From Verrucomicrobiota bacterium (GTDB lineage: Bacteria > Verrucomicrobiota > Verrucomicrobiia > Opitutales > Intestinicryptomonadaceae): a DNA stretch of 64,000 nt. The stretch is taken from the NCBI GenBank assembly GCA_003343565.1, contig QALA01000051.1, positions 1 through 64,000 of the forward strand, given 5' to 3'. A program made the translations under genes and the position numbers. A model generated the notes under the pieces. That model did no database searches. It was not told the origin of the DNA and saw only the letters and a program-made list of their open reading frames with translations. Of this stretch, positions 36,413 through 45,515 are shown piece after piece (positions within the stretch are counted from its first letter, which is position 1; every line of letters begins with the position of its first letter).

Positions 36413-37510
36413 ATGTTTTCCGACCTCGCAGATCTCGAAACCTATTTCGGTCCGCTACGGCTTTTCCGCTATCTGACGTTCCGGTGCGCGCTGGCGATGG
36501 CGATGTCGTTTTTCATAGGGCTGGCGATTGCCCCGCGCGCGATAGCAAAGCTTAGGGAAATAAAATTCGGCCAGAGTTTCCGCACGAAAGAGGAGGTCGG
36601 AAGGCTCGCGGATCTGCACGAGGGCAAGAGGGGAACCCCCACTATGGGGGGGCTGATAATTTACGCGGCGGTGATGCTCTCGTCGCTTTTGCTGGCCGAC
36701 ATGAACGCGCTGGTATTTACGGCGCTGCTCGTCTATACGTCGTTTACGATTCTGGGATTTGCGGACGACTACCTCAAAGTGTCCAAGCGCAGCAGTAAGG
36801 GGATTTCCGGCAAAGCCAAGCTGGCCGCGCAGGCCGCGACAACCGTCGCCGCGCTCGCCATACTGCTCCTTTCCGACTACGGGCCACAAATGCGCGCGCT
36901 CTACGTGCCGTTTTTGAAATTTCCGATAGTCGAATGCATGCCGTTATTGCCGCTTGCGGCGTTTTTGTTTCTCGTAATAGCGGGGTCAAGCAACGCGGTA
37001 AACCTCACCGACGGGGTTGACGGCCTGGCGATAGGGTGTACGATTTCGACCGCGCTGGCATACGCGGTGTTTTCGTACGCGGCCGGAAACGCGATTGCGG
37101 CGAACTATCTGTTCGTAAGCCACATTCCCGGCTGCGGCGAACTGACCGTCGTCTGCTGCTCGCTGATAGGGGCGTCGATGGCGTTTCTGTGGCACAACGC
37201 CCCGCCCGCCGAAGTGTTTATGGGCGACACCGGCTCGCTCGCGATAGGCGGCCTGATAGGCGTCGTCGCATTCATGGCGCAACAGCCGCTCACGCTGATT
37301 ATAATAGGCGGCGTGTTCGTCATGGAAGCCGCGTCGGTCATGATTCAGGTTTTCTCTTTCAAGACGACGGGGAAAAAAGTTTTCCTGATGTCGCCCATAC
37401 ACCACCACTTTGAAATAAAGGGCTGGGCGGAGACAAAAGTCGTGATAAGATTCTGGATAATATCGCTCATATTCGCGCTGGTGGGACTGGCGACGCTCAA
37501 GCTGCGCTGA
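36413..37510 (+). CDS. mraY: Phospho-MurNAc-pentapeptide translocase
   Basis: 365 residues, about 10 membrane helices. KRGTPTMGGLIIYAAVM, FADDYLKVSKRSSKGISGKAK (split Asp-Asp motif), GSSNAVNLTDGVDGLAIG and SPIHHHFEIKGWAETKVV are the MraY signatures, including the catalytic Asp residues and the HHH motif. It makes lipid I at the inner membrane. It starts 2 bp after murF and ends 3 bp before murD. Confidence 0.97.
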   Translation: MFSDLADLETYFGPLRLFRYLTFRCALAMAMSFFIGLAIAPRAIAKLREIKFGQSFRTKEEVGRLADLHEGKRGTPTMGGLIIYAAVMLSSLLLADMNALVFTALLVYTSFTILGFADDYLKVSKRSSKGISGKAKLAAQAATTVAALAILLLSDYGPQMRALYVPFLKFPIVECMPLLPLAAFLFLVIAGSSNAVNLTDGVDGLAIGCTISTALAYAVFSYAAGNAIAANYLFVSHIPGCGELTVVCCSLIGASMAFLWHNAPPAEVFMGDTGSLAIGGLIGVVAFMAQQPLTLIIIGGVFVMEAASVMIQVFSFKTTGKKVFLMSPIHHHFEIKGWAETKVVIRFWIISLIFALVGLATLKLR

Positions 37511-37513
37511 GGC

Positions 37514-38872
37514 ATGAAGGCAAAACCGGAGGCAGTCGAAAAAATATCCAAGCATGCCGCGGGCAAGCCGGCTGCCCTATTCGGCTGCGGGGCGAGCGCG
37601 CGCGCGGCCGCGGAACTTCTGGAGGCGTGCGGAGTCGAGTGCGAGTTTTACCAGCAGCCCGGCAGCGCGCACGCCTCAGGCGGCGTCGACGCGGCAGAAT
37701 CGTTCGGGAAGGACGAGGCGCAAAGACACGCCCTTGCGGTTTATTCGCCCGCCTTCCGCCCCGACCACGAATGGGTTGCCGCCGCGCGCGAAAACGGGCT
37801 TGAGACGCTTTGCGAGCCCGACCTCGCATCACTCGTCTTCGGGGGGAAAATAATAGCCGTCACCGGAACGGACGGAAAGACAACGACGGCAAGCTTTCTC
37901 GGCCGCGCTCTCAAATCGGCCGGATTAGACGCGTTTTGCGCGGGCAACATAGGAGTGCCGCTCTCTAAGTTCTGCGCGGAATTTGTCCGCTCCGGAGAAT
38001 GCGACGCCGAAAAATTCGCCGTGTGCGAGCTAAGTTCGTTTCAAACCGCCGCCCTCGCCCGCCTCCGCCCCGACGCGCTGATATGGACCAACTTCGCCGA
38101 AGACCATCTGGACTGGCACCGCGACATGCGCGAATACTTCCTTTCAAAATTCAACCTCGTCAAGATGCTGCGCGCCGACAAATTCGGCAAAACGATATTC
38201 GCCTGCGGATCGGACGTGCCAAAGGCCGCAAGACAGTTCGGAATCCGCATGCCGGAGTTTGCGCGCGTTCTCGACTTTGAATCCGCGCGCATTCGCGCGG
38301 AGCTTTCCGCCCCGCCGCCCTTCGACACTTTCGTGCAGGCCCAAAACTTCGCATTGGCAAAAACGCTCTGGAAGGAGATGGGGCTTGACGAGGCGGTTTT
38401 GCGCGACGCCGCGCGGGGCTTCCGCCTGCCGGCCTACCGCTTCGGAGAAAAAACTTCGATTGGCGGCGTCGACTTCTACAACGATTCAAAGGCTACCAAC
38501 GCCCATTCGGCAATCGCCGCTCTAACGGAGCTTTCGGGGCGCGAAACGCTCGTCTGGATAGGCGGCGGAAAGGACAAGTCGTGCAGTTTGGAGGGGCTTG
38601 TCGGGGCGGTCGAAAAATGCGCAAAGGCGGCGGTGCTGATCGGCCAGACGGCCCCCGCCCTGAAGGCGCGCCTGAAGGGGCTGCCGCTGGGGGCGCACGT
38701 ATGCGAAACGCTCGAAGAGGCGGTGGAGAAAGCATACCGGCTGTGCCGCTCAAAAAGGGGCGCCGCCGTGCTTTTCAGTCCGGGATTTTCCAGCTTCGGA
38801 ATGTTCTCCGGATACGGCGAGCGCGGAAAATCTTTTGACGACGCGCTTTTGTGTTTGAAGAATTTTAAATAA
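37514..38872 (+). CDS. murD: UDP-MurNAc-L-Ala:D-Glu ligase
   Basis: 452 residues. The N-terminal Rossmann-like part is ALFGCGASARAAAELL. The ATP loop is VTGTDGKTTTASFLG. ICTNFAEDH-like block reads IWTNFAEDHLDWH, and YNDSKATNAHSAIAALTEL with WIGGGKDKS gives the C-terminal ligase domain. All Mur ligase key residues are seen and length is normal. Confidence 0.96.
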   Translation: MKAKPEAVEKISKHAAGKPAALFGCGASARAAAELLEACGVECEFYQQPGSAHASGGVDAAESFGKDEAQRHALAVYSPAFRPDHEWVAAARENGLETLCEPDLASLVFGGKIIAVTGTDGKTTTASFLGRALKSAGLDAFCAGNIGVPLSKFCAEFVRSGECDAEKFAVCELSSFQTAALARLRPDALIWTNFAEDHLDWHRDMREYFLSKFNLVKMLRADKFGKTIFACGSDVPKAARQFGIRMPEFARVLDFESARIRAELSAPPPFDTFVQAQNFALAKTLWKEMGLDEAVLRDAARGFRLPAYRFGEKTSIGGVDFYNDSKATNAHSAIAALTELSGRETLVWIGGGKDKSCSLEGLVGAVEKCAKAAVLIGQTAPALKARLKGLPLGAHVCETLEEAVEKAYRLCRSKRGAAVLFSPGFSSFGMFSGYGERGKSFDDALLCLKNFK

Positions 38873-38939
38873 TGGCAAAAATACGCCCATTAAAATAAGA
38901 GGATAAAAATTTCGCAAAGGAGTTAAAAGGAGTTTAACC

Positions 38940-40184
38940 ATGAAGAAATCGGTAGCAATAACGGCAGTGCTCTCCCTTCACGTCGCAGTAATTGGGCTTC
39001 TTCTCGCGCAGGCGGGTTGCAGTTCGGAGTCGTCCGCCCCGCAAGTTCCGGAGGCGAAAATGACCGTCTCCGAACCGGAGCAGATAAAGACCTCCTCCCC
39101 CGAAGTCAACGAAGCCATGAGGGAGAGGGACGAAGTCGTACTTCCGCCCGAAGGCAGCAGAGCCCTGCGCGCGGACCCGACGCGCCCCGCTCCCGACCAG
39201 GAAAAACTCAAGGCGGAAGAGGAAAAGACCCTGCCGAACGACCCGTTGTCTGAATCCCCGGCGACGGCGTCAAAGAGCCGCGATTCCGGCGTGATTCCCC
39301 CGAAAAGCTCCGCAGGCTCCGGGGAAAAACTGGCCACTTACGTCGTGGTGAAGGGAGACTCGGCCGAACTCATAGCAAGAAAGCACAAAGTCAAAACTTC
39401 GGATTTGCTCGGCGTCAACGGGCTCGACAGAAATTCCGTCCTCAAGATAGGACAGGAACTCAAGATTCCCGCAAACGGAATAATGCAGCCGCAAACCGCA
39501 AGCCGCACGGATTCCGTTTCCGTCAATCCCTCACTCGATACGGAAATATACGTCGTCGCCAGGGGCGACACGCTCTCGCGCATAGCGCAGCGCAGAGGAA
39601 TGACCGTAAGGCAGATCATGTCGATAAACGGCCTCAAGAGCCACAAGATTATGCTGGGGCAGAAACTCCGTTTGGCGAAGGCTTCCGAGGCCCAACAGCA
39701 TGCCGCTTCAAACGCGGGCAAACCGCAGGCCCAAACCGACGCGGCTGCGGGGGAAATTTCGCACACCGTGCTTCCCGGAGAAACGCTTGGGGCGATCGCA
39801 ATAAAATACGGCAGCAGCGTAAAGGCCATATCCGAGCGCAATAAAATCGCCGATCCGCGCAAAATAAGGGCCGGACAGGTTCTGATGATAAAGTCTTCAA
39901 AAGCCTCGGCAAACGCGAAGGCCAAGCCGAACGCCTCCGCCGAAAAGCCGGCCGAAAAAGCGCCCGAACAGCCCGCCATAAAAGTGCAAAGCGACGCCTC
40001 CGCCCCGACAGCTCCGGCGCCGTCCGCCCCGACAATCTCGCCCGCTCCGACAACGCCCGCTCCGACTTCTCCCGCGACGGACGCAACGGCGCCTTCGCAG
40101 GGTTCGGCTCAGTCGGCCTCCGCGCCCCAGGGCGCGCCCGTGAACTCGGCGGAAAACGAAAACGTACCGATCCAAACCTTCTAA
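38940..40184 (+). CDS. Secreted protein with three LysM domains, inside the dcw cluster
   Basis: 414 residues. An N-terminal hydrophobic segment (AVLSLHVAVIGLLLAQAGC) may be an uncleaved anchor or a weak lipobox with Cys27. A charged spacer (~28-130) leads to LysM 1 (133-177, YVVVKGDSAELIARKHKV), LysM 2 (203-246, YVVARGDTLSRIAQRRGM) and LysM 3 (273-318, HTVLPGETLGAIAIKYGS). The last ~95 residues are Ala/Pro/Ser-rich and repetitive. LysM domains bind GlcNAc in peptidoglycan. AAGGAG precedes the ATG. Its place between murD and ftsW suggests a septal wall-binding role; no catalytic domain is visible. Confidence 0.88.
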   Translation: MKKSVAITAVLSLHVAVIGLLLAQAGCSSESSAPQVPEAKMTVSEPEQIKTSSPEVNEAMRERDEVVLPPEGSRALRADPTRPAPDQEKLKAEEEKTLPNDPLSESPATASKSRDSGVIPPKSSAGSGEKLATYVVVKGDSAELIARKHKVKTSDLLGVNGLDRNSVLKIGQELKIPANGIMQPQTASRTDSVSVNPSLDTEIYVVARGDTLSRIAQRRGMTVRQIMSINGLKSHKIMLGQKLRLAKASEAQQHAASNAGKPQAQTDAAAGEISHTVLPGETLGAIAIKYGSSVKAISERNKIADPRKIRAGQVLMIKSSKASANAKAKPNASAEKPAEKAPEQPAIKVQSDASAPTAPAPSAPTISPAPTTPAPTSPATDATAPSQGSAQSASAPQGAPVNSAENENVPIQTF

Positions 40185-40200
40185 TCCGAGACGTCGCATC

Positions 40201-41331
40201 ATGGCGGGTGGGATAGCCCAAAAAAGGAACTTTTTTGGCTCGTGGATATTTATTGTCCTGCCGATAGTATTCCTCAGCTCGCTCGGAATTTTGATATTGA
40301 TAAGCGCGGGCGCGGGGCGTCCGGATCCGTACGCGTTTGCCCGAAAGCAGGCGGTATGGCTGGCGCTGGCTTACTGCGCGGGAATATTCACGGCGTTTGT
40401 CGACATAGGGTTGCTGAAGAAAATATCCGTGCCGCTGGCGGCAATATCGATACTGCTGCTGATTCTCACGCTTGTGCCGCAAATCGGCAAGTCGGTCAAC
40501 GGCGCGCGCCGCTGGCTTGAGATAGGGCCTGCCGTAATCCAGCCGAGCGACTTGGCAAAGTTTGCCATAGTCTTGTTTCTCTCCTCCTATCTGCACTCCA
40601 AACAGCGCCGCATAGATTCGCTGCTGTACGGATTTTTGATTCCCTTCGGCGTTCTCGGAACATTCTGCGCGCTGATAATACTGGAGCCCGATTTCGGAAC
40701 GACGTTCCTATGCGGAATCGTCGGGGCGTCGCTGATATTTTTGTCCGGCGCGAAGCTCCGCTACATCGCGCCTGCGGGAGCGCTCGCGGCGGCGGGTTTC
40801 TGCGTGCTGATATACCTAAATCCCGTTCGCTTCCAGCGAATAATTAGCTTTCTCGATTTCGAGGCCAACAAGAGCGGCGGCGCGTACCAGCTCTATCAGG
40901 CGCTTCTTGCATTTGGGACGGGAGGCGTGACGGGAGTCGGCATAGGCCAGGGCCGCCAGCAGCTGTTCTTTCTGCCTGAAGCGCACACGGACTTCATCTT
41001 TGCGATTGTGGGCGAGGAGCTCGGCCTCATATTCACGTCGATTGTCTGCCTGATGTTTTTCATACTGTTCATATCCGCGATAATAAGCCTGCATAGGGCT
41101 CCAAACCTATATGAATTCAATTTGGCCGCGGGGGCGATGCTGATGATAATAATACAGGCGCTGTTCAACATGTGCGTGGTCACGGGGCTCGCGCCGACGA
41201 AGGGCATATCGCTTCCGTTTTTGAGCTACGGCGGTTCAAACCTCGTGACGATGTTCGCATTCAGCGGCCTATTGCTAAACTGCGTGCGTTCCTGGAACAA
41301 GCCGACCCTGATAAAGAGCAGCGAGCTATGA
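40201..41331 (+). CDS. ftsW: Septal peptidoglycan glycosyltransferase FtsW
   Basis: 376 residues, SEDS family, ten membrane helices. GARRWLEIGPAVIQPSDLAKFAIVLFLS is the SEDS signature, LEPDFGTTFLCG holds the catalytic-region Asp, and the end has APTKGISLPFLSYGGSNLV. It polymerises lipid II at the septum together with the FtsI encoded upstream. Its stop overlaps the murG start (ATGA). Confidence 0.96.
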   Translation: MAGGIAQKRNFFGSWIFIVLPIVFLSSLGILILISAGAGRPDPYAFARKQAVWLALAYCAGIFTAFVDIGLLKKISVPLAAISILLLILTLVPQIGKSVNGARRWLEIGPAVIQPSDLAKFAIVLFLSSYLHSKQRRIDSLLYGFLIPFGVLGTFCALIILEPDFGTTFLCGIVGASLIFLSGAKLRYIAPAGALAAAGFCVLIYLNPVRFQRIISFLDFEANKSGGAYQLYQALLAFGTGGVTGVGIGQGRQQLFFLPEAHTDFIFAIVGEELGLIFTSIVCLMFFILFISAIISLHRAPNLYEFNLAAGAMLMIIIQALFNMCVVTGLAPTKGISLPFLSYGGSNLVTMFAFSGLLLNCVRSWNKPTLIKSSEL

Positions 41332-42428
41332 GCAGATTTATAATATTGTGCGGAGGAACCGGCGGACACCTCGCCCCCGGCATCGCGGTCGGACAGGCCC
41401 TGATAAAGGAGGGGCATTCGGCCAGTTTCGTGATAAGCAACAAGCAGGTGGACTCCCGCCTGATGTCGAAGTATTCCGACCTGCATGTCATAAAGTCGCC
41501 CGGCATTGCCTTTCCGAAAAATCCGCTGCGCATATTGAAATTTTTTGCGGAACTCTTCAAGGCGGTCAGGCTGGGATTGAAAACCATGTCCGCCGAAAAG
41601 TACGACGTTCTCATAAGTTTCGGCGGCTTCAATTCGCTGGGCTTTTCGATAGCCGCGTGGCTGTCGAAAGTTCCGATAGTCGTTCACGAGGCCAACAGGA
41701 AGGCGGGAAAGGCGACGCGGCTGCTCGGCCTTGTGGCGGAGCGCATATACGTTCCGTACGGGGTGAAGATACGCAACAGGGACATATCGAAGATAAAGTG
41801 TTCCGGCTATCCGATACGCGACGAAATACGCAGGCAGCCTCCGGAGCCGGCGCGCGAAAAGTTCGGCTTTGACAGGGACGCAAAACTGCTGCTCGTTCTG
41901 GGCGGAAGCCAGGGAGCGGCCGCCCTCAACAACTGGGCGACCGAAAATTTCGGAGAGCTTGCAAAAAACAAAATCGACGTTCTGTGCGTGTGCGGCCAGG
42001 GAAAGTCCAAGGGCGAAGACATCGCGGCCGAAGACGCCGACGGCGCGAAACACCGCCTAAAATACATGGAGTTTTGCGACGACATGGGGACCGCCATGAG
42101 CGCAGCCGACGTAGTGGTCGCGCGGGCCGGGGCCGGCTCGATAGCGGAGTTCGCCCGCTGCGCCGTGCCGTCGATAATAGTGCCCTACCCCTACGCGGCG
42201 GACAACCACCAGCTTGAAAACGCCAAATGTTTCGAGAAGCAGGGCGCGTGCGTCGTTGTCTTGCAGGAAAACCTCGGCAAGATGCTGAAAGAGGTTCTCG
42301 AACTGTTCCGAAACGAAAAGCTGAAGGCGGCCATACGAAAGAATCTCAACCGCGTGGACGACCTCAACGACATGTCGAAAATAGTGCGCGACCTCGCCGA
42401 AATAGCCGCCCGACGGAGAAGAGAATAA
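41328..42428 (+). CDS. murG: Lipid II-forming GlcNAc transferase
   Basis: 366 residues, GT28. FIILCGGTGGHLAPGIAVGQAL is the N-terminal glycine loop, VISFGGFNSLGFSIAAW and VVHEANRKAGKATR follow, LLLVLGGSQGAAALNNW is the second G-loop, and ARAGAGSIAEFARCAVPSI is the UDP-GlcNAc site. It acts on lipid I at the inner face of the membrane. ATGA overlap with ftsW and TAATG overlap with murC. Confidence 0.96.
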   Translation: MSRFIILCGGTGGHLAPGIAVGQALIKEGHSASFVISNKQVDSRLMSKYSDLHVIKSPGIAFPKNPLRILKFFAELFKAVRLGLKTMSAEKYDVLISFGGFNSLGFSIAAWLSKVPIVVHEANRKAGKATRLLGLVAERIYVPYGVKIRNRDISKIKCSGYPIRDEIRRQPPEPAREKFGFDRDAKLLLVLGGSQGAAALNNWATENFGELAKNKIDVLCVCGQGKSKGEDIAAEDADGAKHRLKYMEFCDDMGTAMSAADVVVARAGAGSIAEFARCAVPSIIVPYPYAADNHQLENAKCFEKQGACVVVLQENLGKMLKEVLELFRNEKLKAAIRKNLNRVDDLNDMSKIVRDLAEIAARRRRE

Positions 42429-43684
42429 TGTCCGAAAAAATTTACATGGGCGGGGTGTGCGGAATGGGCATGGCTCCGCTTGCCGCGTTCATGAAGCTCG
42501 ACGGCATGGACGTTTCGGGCTTTGACGACGCCCCCAACCCCGACGCGCAAAAAATGCTCGAAGAGCGCGGCGTCGCCGTTCGGCGCGCGCCCGCCGGAGA
42601 GCGTTTCGACAGAATCGTAATAAGCTCCGCCCTGCGCACGCGCGCCGGAGAACTGGCGGCGGAATTTCCCGGCGCGAAGGTGGAGCTGCGCGGTCAGGCG
42701 TGGGCGAAGATATGCGCCGCCCGCAGGCTCGTCGCAGTCGTCGGCAGCCACGGCAAGAGCACCGTCAGCGCGATGGCCGCCCAGGCGGCGGCATTGAGCG
42801 GGGAAAATTTCGGCTGGCTGATCGGAGCCTTCCCGCGCGGCTTCCCGATGCTCGGCCATTGCAAAACGGGCGATGTCCTGATTTCGGAAATCGACGAAAG
42901 CGACGCGACAATAGAGCTGTTTTCGCCAGAAGTCTGCGTCGCCCTAAATTCGGATTTGGACCACGTCGACACATACGCCGACAAGTCGGAAATGCTAAAA
43001 ATGTTCGAACGGCTCTTTTCGCGCACAGGCAGGGCGGTCGTGTATCCGGAATCCGACGCGGAGCTTGGGAGGCTGGCGGCGGCTTCCGGGCTGGACGCAT
43101 ATCCGGTAAAGCTCTCGGACGACTTCACAAAAACCAACTTGAACTTCGCGCGCGCCGCCTGCGAGGCCGCCTTCGGAAAGACTTTCGGCGACGAGGCCTT
43201 CGGCGCATTCAAGGGGCTTGCCAGAAGGCAGGAGGTTTTGGCGGACCTGCCCGGATTCTTCGCCATCAGCGACTACGCCCACCACCCGCGCGAACTCGAT
43301 TCCTTCCTCAAATGGATTCAAAAGAGACGCCCCGGAAAACTGACCATGATATTCCAGCCGCACAGATACACGCGCACAAAGCGTTTCGCCGCGGAGTTTG
43401 CGGAAATACTCGACGCCTGCGCGCGCCGCGGCAACGACGTGCTCCTGCTTCCCGTCTATCCGGCGAGCGAGCCTTTCGACCCGGAGGGGGAAAGCCGCAA
43501 AATATCGGAGAAGTCCGCCAACATAAAGCTTGCCCGCGCGAAAGACGCCTGCGATGCTATTCTCCGCGCGGCCGAAAGCCGCAACGGAGCCTCGTTCGCG
43601 ATAGTCGGGGCGGGAGATTTCCACTTTGAGGCCAAAAGCCTGATAGAATCCATAAAATTTCAACGCAAGGATACGACAACATGA
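42428..43684 (+). CDS. murC: UDP-MurNAc:L-Ala ligase (short form)
   Basis: 418 residues, about 40-60 shorter than most MurC. MGGVCGMGMAPLAAFMKL is the Rossmann start, VVGSHGKSTVSAMAA the ATP loop (GTHGKT in most), EIDESDATIELF and NSDLDHVDTYADKSEM the middle domain, and SDYAHHPRELDSFL with LLLPVYPASEPFD the C-terminal domain. The beta-hairpin region normally found before the GxHNxxNxxAA motif is missing; the motif itself reads FTKTNLNFARAA. LPVYPASEP and the cluster position favour MurC over the related Mpl. Confidence 0.9.
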   Translation: MSEKIYMGGVCGMGMAPLAAFMKLDGMDVSGFDDAPNPDAQKMLEERGVAVRRAPAGERFDRIVISSALRTRAGELAAEFPGAKVELRGQAWAKICAARRLVAVVGSHGKSTVSAMAAQAAALSGENFGWLIGAFPRGFPMLGHCKTGDVLISEIDESDATIELFSPEVCVALNSDLDHVDTYADKSEMLKMFERLFSRTGRAVVYPESDAELGRLAAASGLDAYPVKLSDDFTKTNLNFARAACEAAFGKTFGDEAFGAFKGLARRQEVLADLPGFFAISDYAHHPRELDSFLKWIQKRRPGKLTMIFQPHRYTRTKRFAAEFAEILDACARRGNDVLLLPVYPASEPFDPEGESRKISEKSANIKLARAKDACDAILRAAESRNGASFAIVGAGDFHFEAKSLIESIKFQRKDTTT

Positions 43685-44622
43685 AACCGAAAATTGCGGT
43701 GTTTTGCGGAGGCGTATCGCCGGAGCGCGAAATATCGCTAATAAGCGGAAAGAACGTCGCCGAAGCGCTGTCCGAAAACTTTGAAACCCGCCTTATCAGG
43801 CTGGACGAAAACGCGCTTCCGGGCGGGCTCGATCCGCGCGAAACAATCGTGTTTCCGGCCATGCACGGAGAATACGGAGAGGACGGCACGCTCCAGAAAG
43901 AGCTGGAGGCCGCGGGATTCGCATACGCCGGCTGCGGGCCGCTGTCCAGCCGAATCTGCATGGTAAAGCCCGCCTCGAAAGCCCTGATGGAATCCGCAGG
44001 AGTCCCCGTTGCGCGCTCCGTCAATTTCAGGTTTCCCGACATGCCGTCGGCCGGCGCGCTCCAAAGCGTCCTGGGCGGAGGCGAAATAATACTCAAGCCC
44101 GCCGACAAGGGAAGCAGCGTCGGGCTGTATGCGGCGCGCGGCAAGGACGAGCTGGCGCAGGCGCTTTCCGAAATCTCCGAAGGTTCATGGCTGGCGGAGG
44201 AAATGCTGCGCGGCCGGGAGTTGTCGGTTGGCGTGATATTCGGAAAGGCGGCCGGAATAGTGGAGATAATTCCCGACGGCGGAGTCTACGACTTCAAGAG
44301 AAAATACACGCCTGGCTCCACGCGCTACGAATTTCCCGCAAAAATTTCCGGCGCAGCTTCGGCCGCGGTCGCCAGAGCGGCGGAACGCGCGTTTGAAGCG
44401 TGCGGTTGCAGGGACTTCGCAAGGGTCGATTTCATACTTTCCGACGAAAGCGGGCCGACATTCGCCGCGCTGGAAATAAACACCCTTCCGGGAATGACGC
44501 CCACGAGCCTGCTGCCAAAGAGCGCGGCATGCGCCGGGTACGATTTCGCAAGCCTCTGCGCAAAACTCGCCGAAGGCGCCATGGCGCGCCATGCGGAAAT
44601 GTACGTGGAGACAAACGGATAA
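43681..44622 (+). CDS. ddl: D-alanine--D-alanine ligase
   Basis: 313 residues, ATP-grasp. AVFCGGVSPEREISLISG, VFPAMHGEYGEDGTLQ, LKPADKGSSVGLY, VEIIPDGGVYDFKRKYTPGSTRY and LEINTLPGMTPTSLLPK are the Ddl blocks. Its substrate D-Ala requires a racemase; the only Alr-fold protein in the window lacks the catalytic Lys. ATGA overlap with murC. murB, often near here, is absent. Confidence 0.96.
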   Translation: MKPKIAVFCGGVSPEREISLISGKNVAEALSENFETRLIRLDENALPGGLDPRETIVFPAMHGEYGEDGTLQKELEAAGFAYAGCGPLSSRICMVKPASKALMESAGVPVARSVNFRFPDMPSAGALQSVLGGGEIILKPADKGSSVGLYAARGKDELAQALSEISEGSWLAEEMLRGRELSVGVIFGKAAGIVEIIPDGGVYDFKRKYTPGSTRYEFPAKISGAASAAVARAAERAFEACGCRDFARVDFILSDESGPTFAALEINTLPGMTPTSLLPKSAACAGYDFASLCAKLAEGAMARHAEMYVETNG

Positions 44623-44627
44623 AGGCC

Positions 44628-45515
44628 ATGCCGAAAAGTTCCGACAGCAAGAGCGCAAGCTCATGGAAAAAGCTCAAAAAGTCCAAGCCCAAATCGCGGA
44701 GGGCGTCGAGCTCGTGGCGCGCGCGCATGCGCCGGATTCTCAAGTTTTCGCGCTGGGCGGCGCTCGCCGCCGTTTTGATCGGACTGGCCTACGGGGCAAA
44801 CTACGCGTGGAAAAACCTGTGCATAGACGACGTATTCGCCCCGAAGAGAAAGCCGCTTAAGTCCGTCGAATTCAAGTCCGACGGCGCCATCACCGCGGGC
44901 TGGCTGGCCGGCATATTGAAAATTCCCAAAGGCTCCACCATATCCGACGTAAACATATTTCACATAAAAAAGATTCTCGAAGAGGTTTCGCAAATCAAGA
45001 GCGTAAGCGTGGAGCGCGCGTATCCTGACATTCTGCGAATAGAAATCGAAGAGCTAAAGCCCATGGCCAAGCTACTCGTCGACGTGGATTCGCGCCGGAC
45101 CCTCTTTCTGGTCTCGCCCGGCGGCGACGTATTTCGCCCCGTCTGCTACGCGCCGGAAACGCTCGACGGCCTCATACTCGTCGAGGGAGCGAAATTCGAA
45201 AGCGGCGAAAAGATGGCGTGCGCCGAAAAATTGAGGGAATTTTTGGAAGCCGCGCGCGAACGCTTCCCCGACGAATTTCCAAAGTGGGCGTCGGTCGACA
45301 TATCGCAGCTCGAAAGCATAACCCTTCCGTTGATAAGCGTGACTACGCGGGGAGGAACGAAAATCGTGTTCGACGCGGCCGAGCCGAAAAAACAGTTCGA
45401 CAAGTTGGATTATATCTTGCGTTATTCCAAACAGAAATCTTTAAATGACTTTGAAAGAATCGACCTCTCTCTAAAAGACAGAGCCGACGCAAAACTGAGA
45501 ACAGCCCCGCGATGA
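44628..45515 (+). CDS. ftsQ: Division protein FtsQ
   Basis: 295 residues. A basic cytoplasmic tail of ~35 residues (SSSWRARMRRILKFSRW) precedes one membrane helix (about 41-58). A POTRA domain follows (KSVEFKSDGAITAGWLAGIL, ISDVNIFHIKKILEEVSQI, SVERAYPDILRIEIEE) and then the FtsQ beta domain. The ATG at 44628 lies 5 bp after ddl. It would scaffold FtsL/FtsB. ATGA overlap with ftsA. Confidence 0.92.
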   Translation: MPKSSDSKSASSWKKLKKSKPKSRRASSSWRARMRRILKFSRWAALAAVLIGLAYGANYAWKNLCIDDVFAPKRKPLKSVEFKSDGAITAGWLAGILKIPKGSTISDVNIFHIKKILEEVSQIKSVSVERAYPDILRIEIEELKPMAKLLVDVDSRRTLFLVSPGGDVFRPVCYAPETLDGLILVEGAKFESGEKMACAEKLREFLEAARERFPDEFPKWASVDISQLESITLPLISVTTRGGTKIVFDAAEPKKQFDKLDYILRYSKQKSLNDFERIDLSLKDRADAKLRTAPR

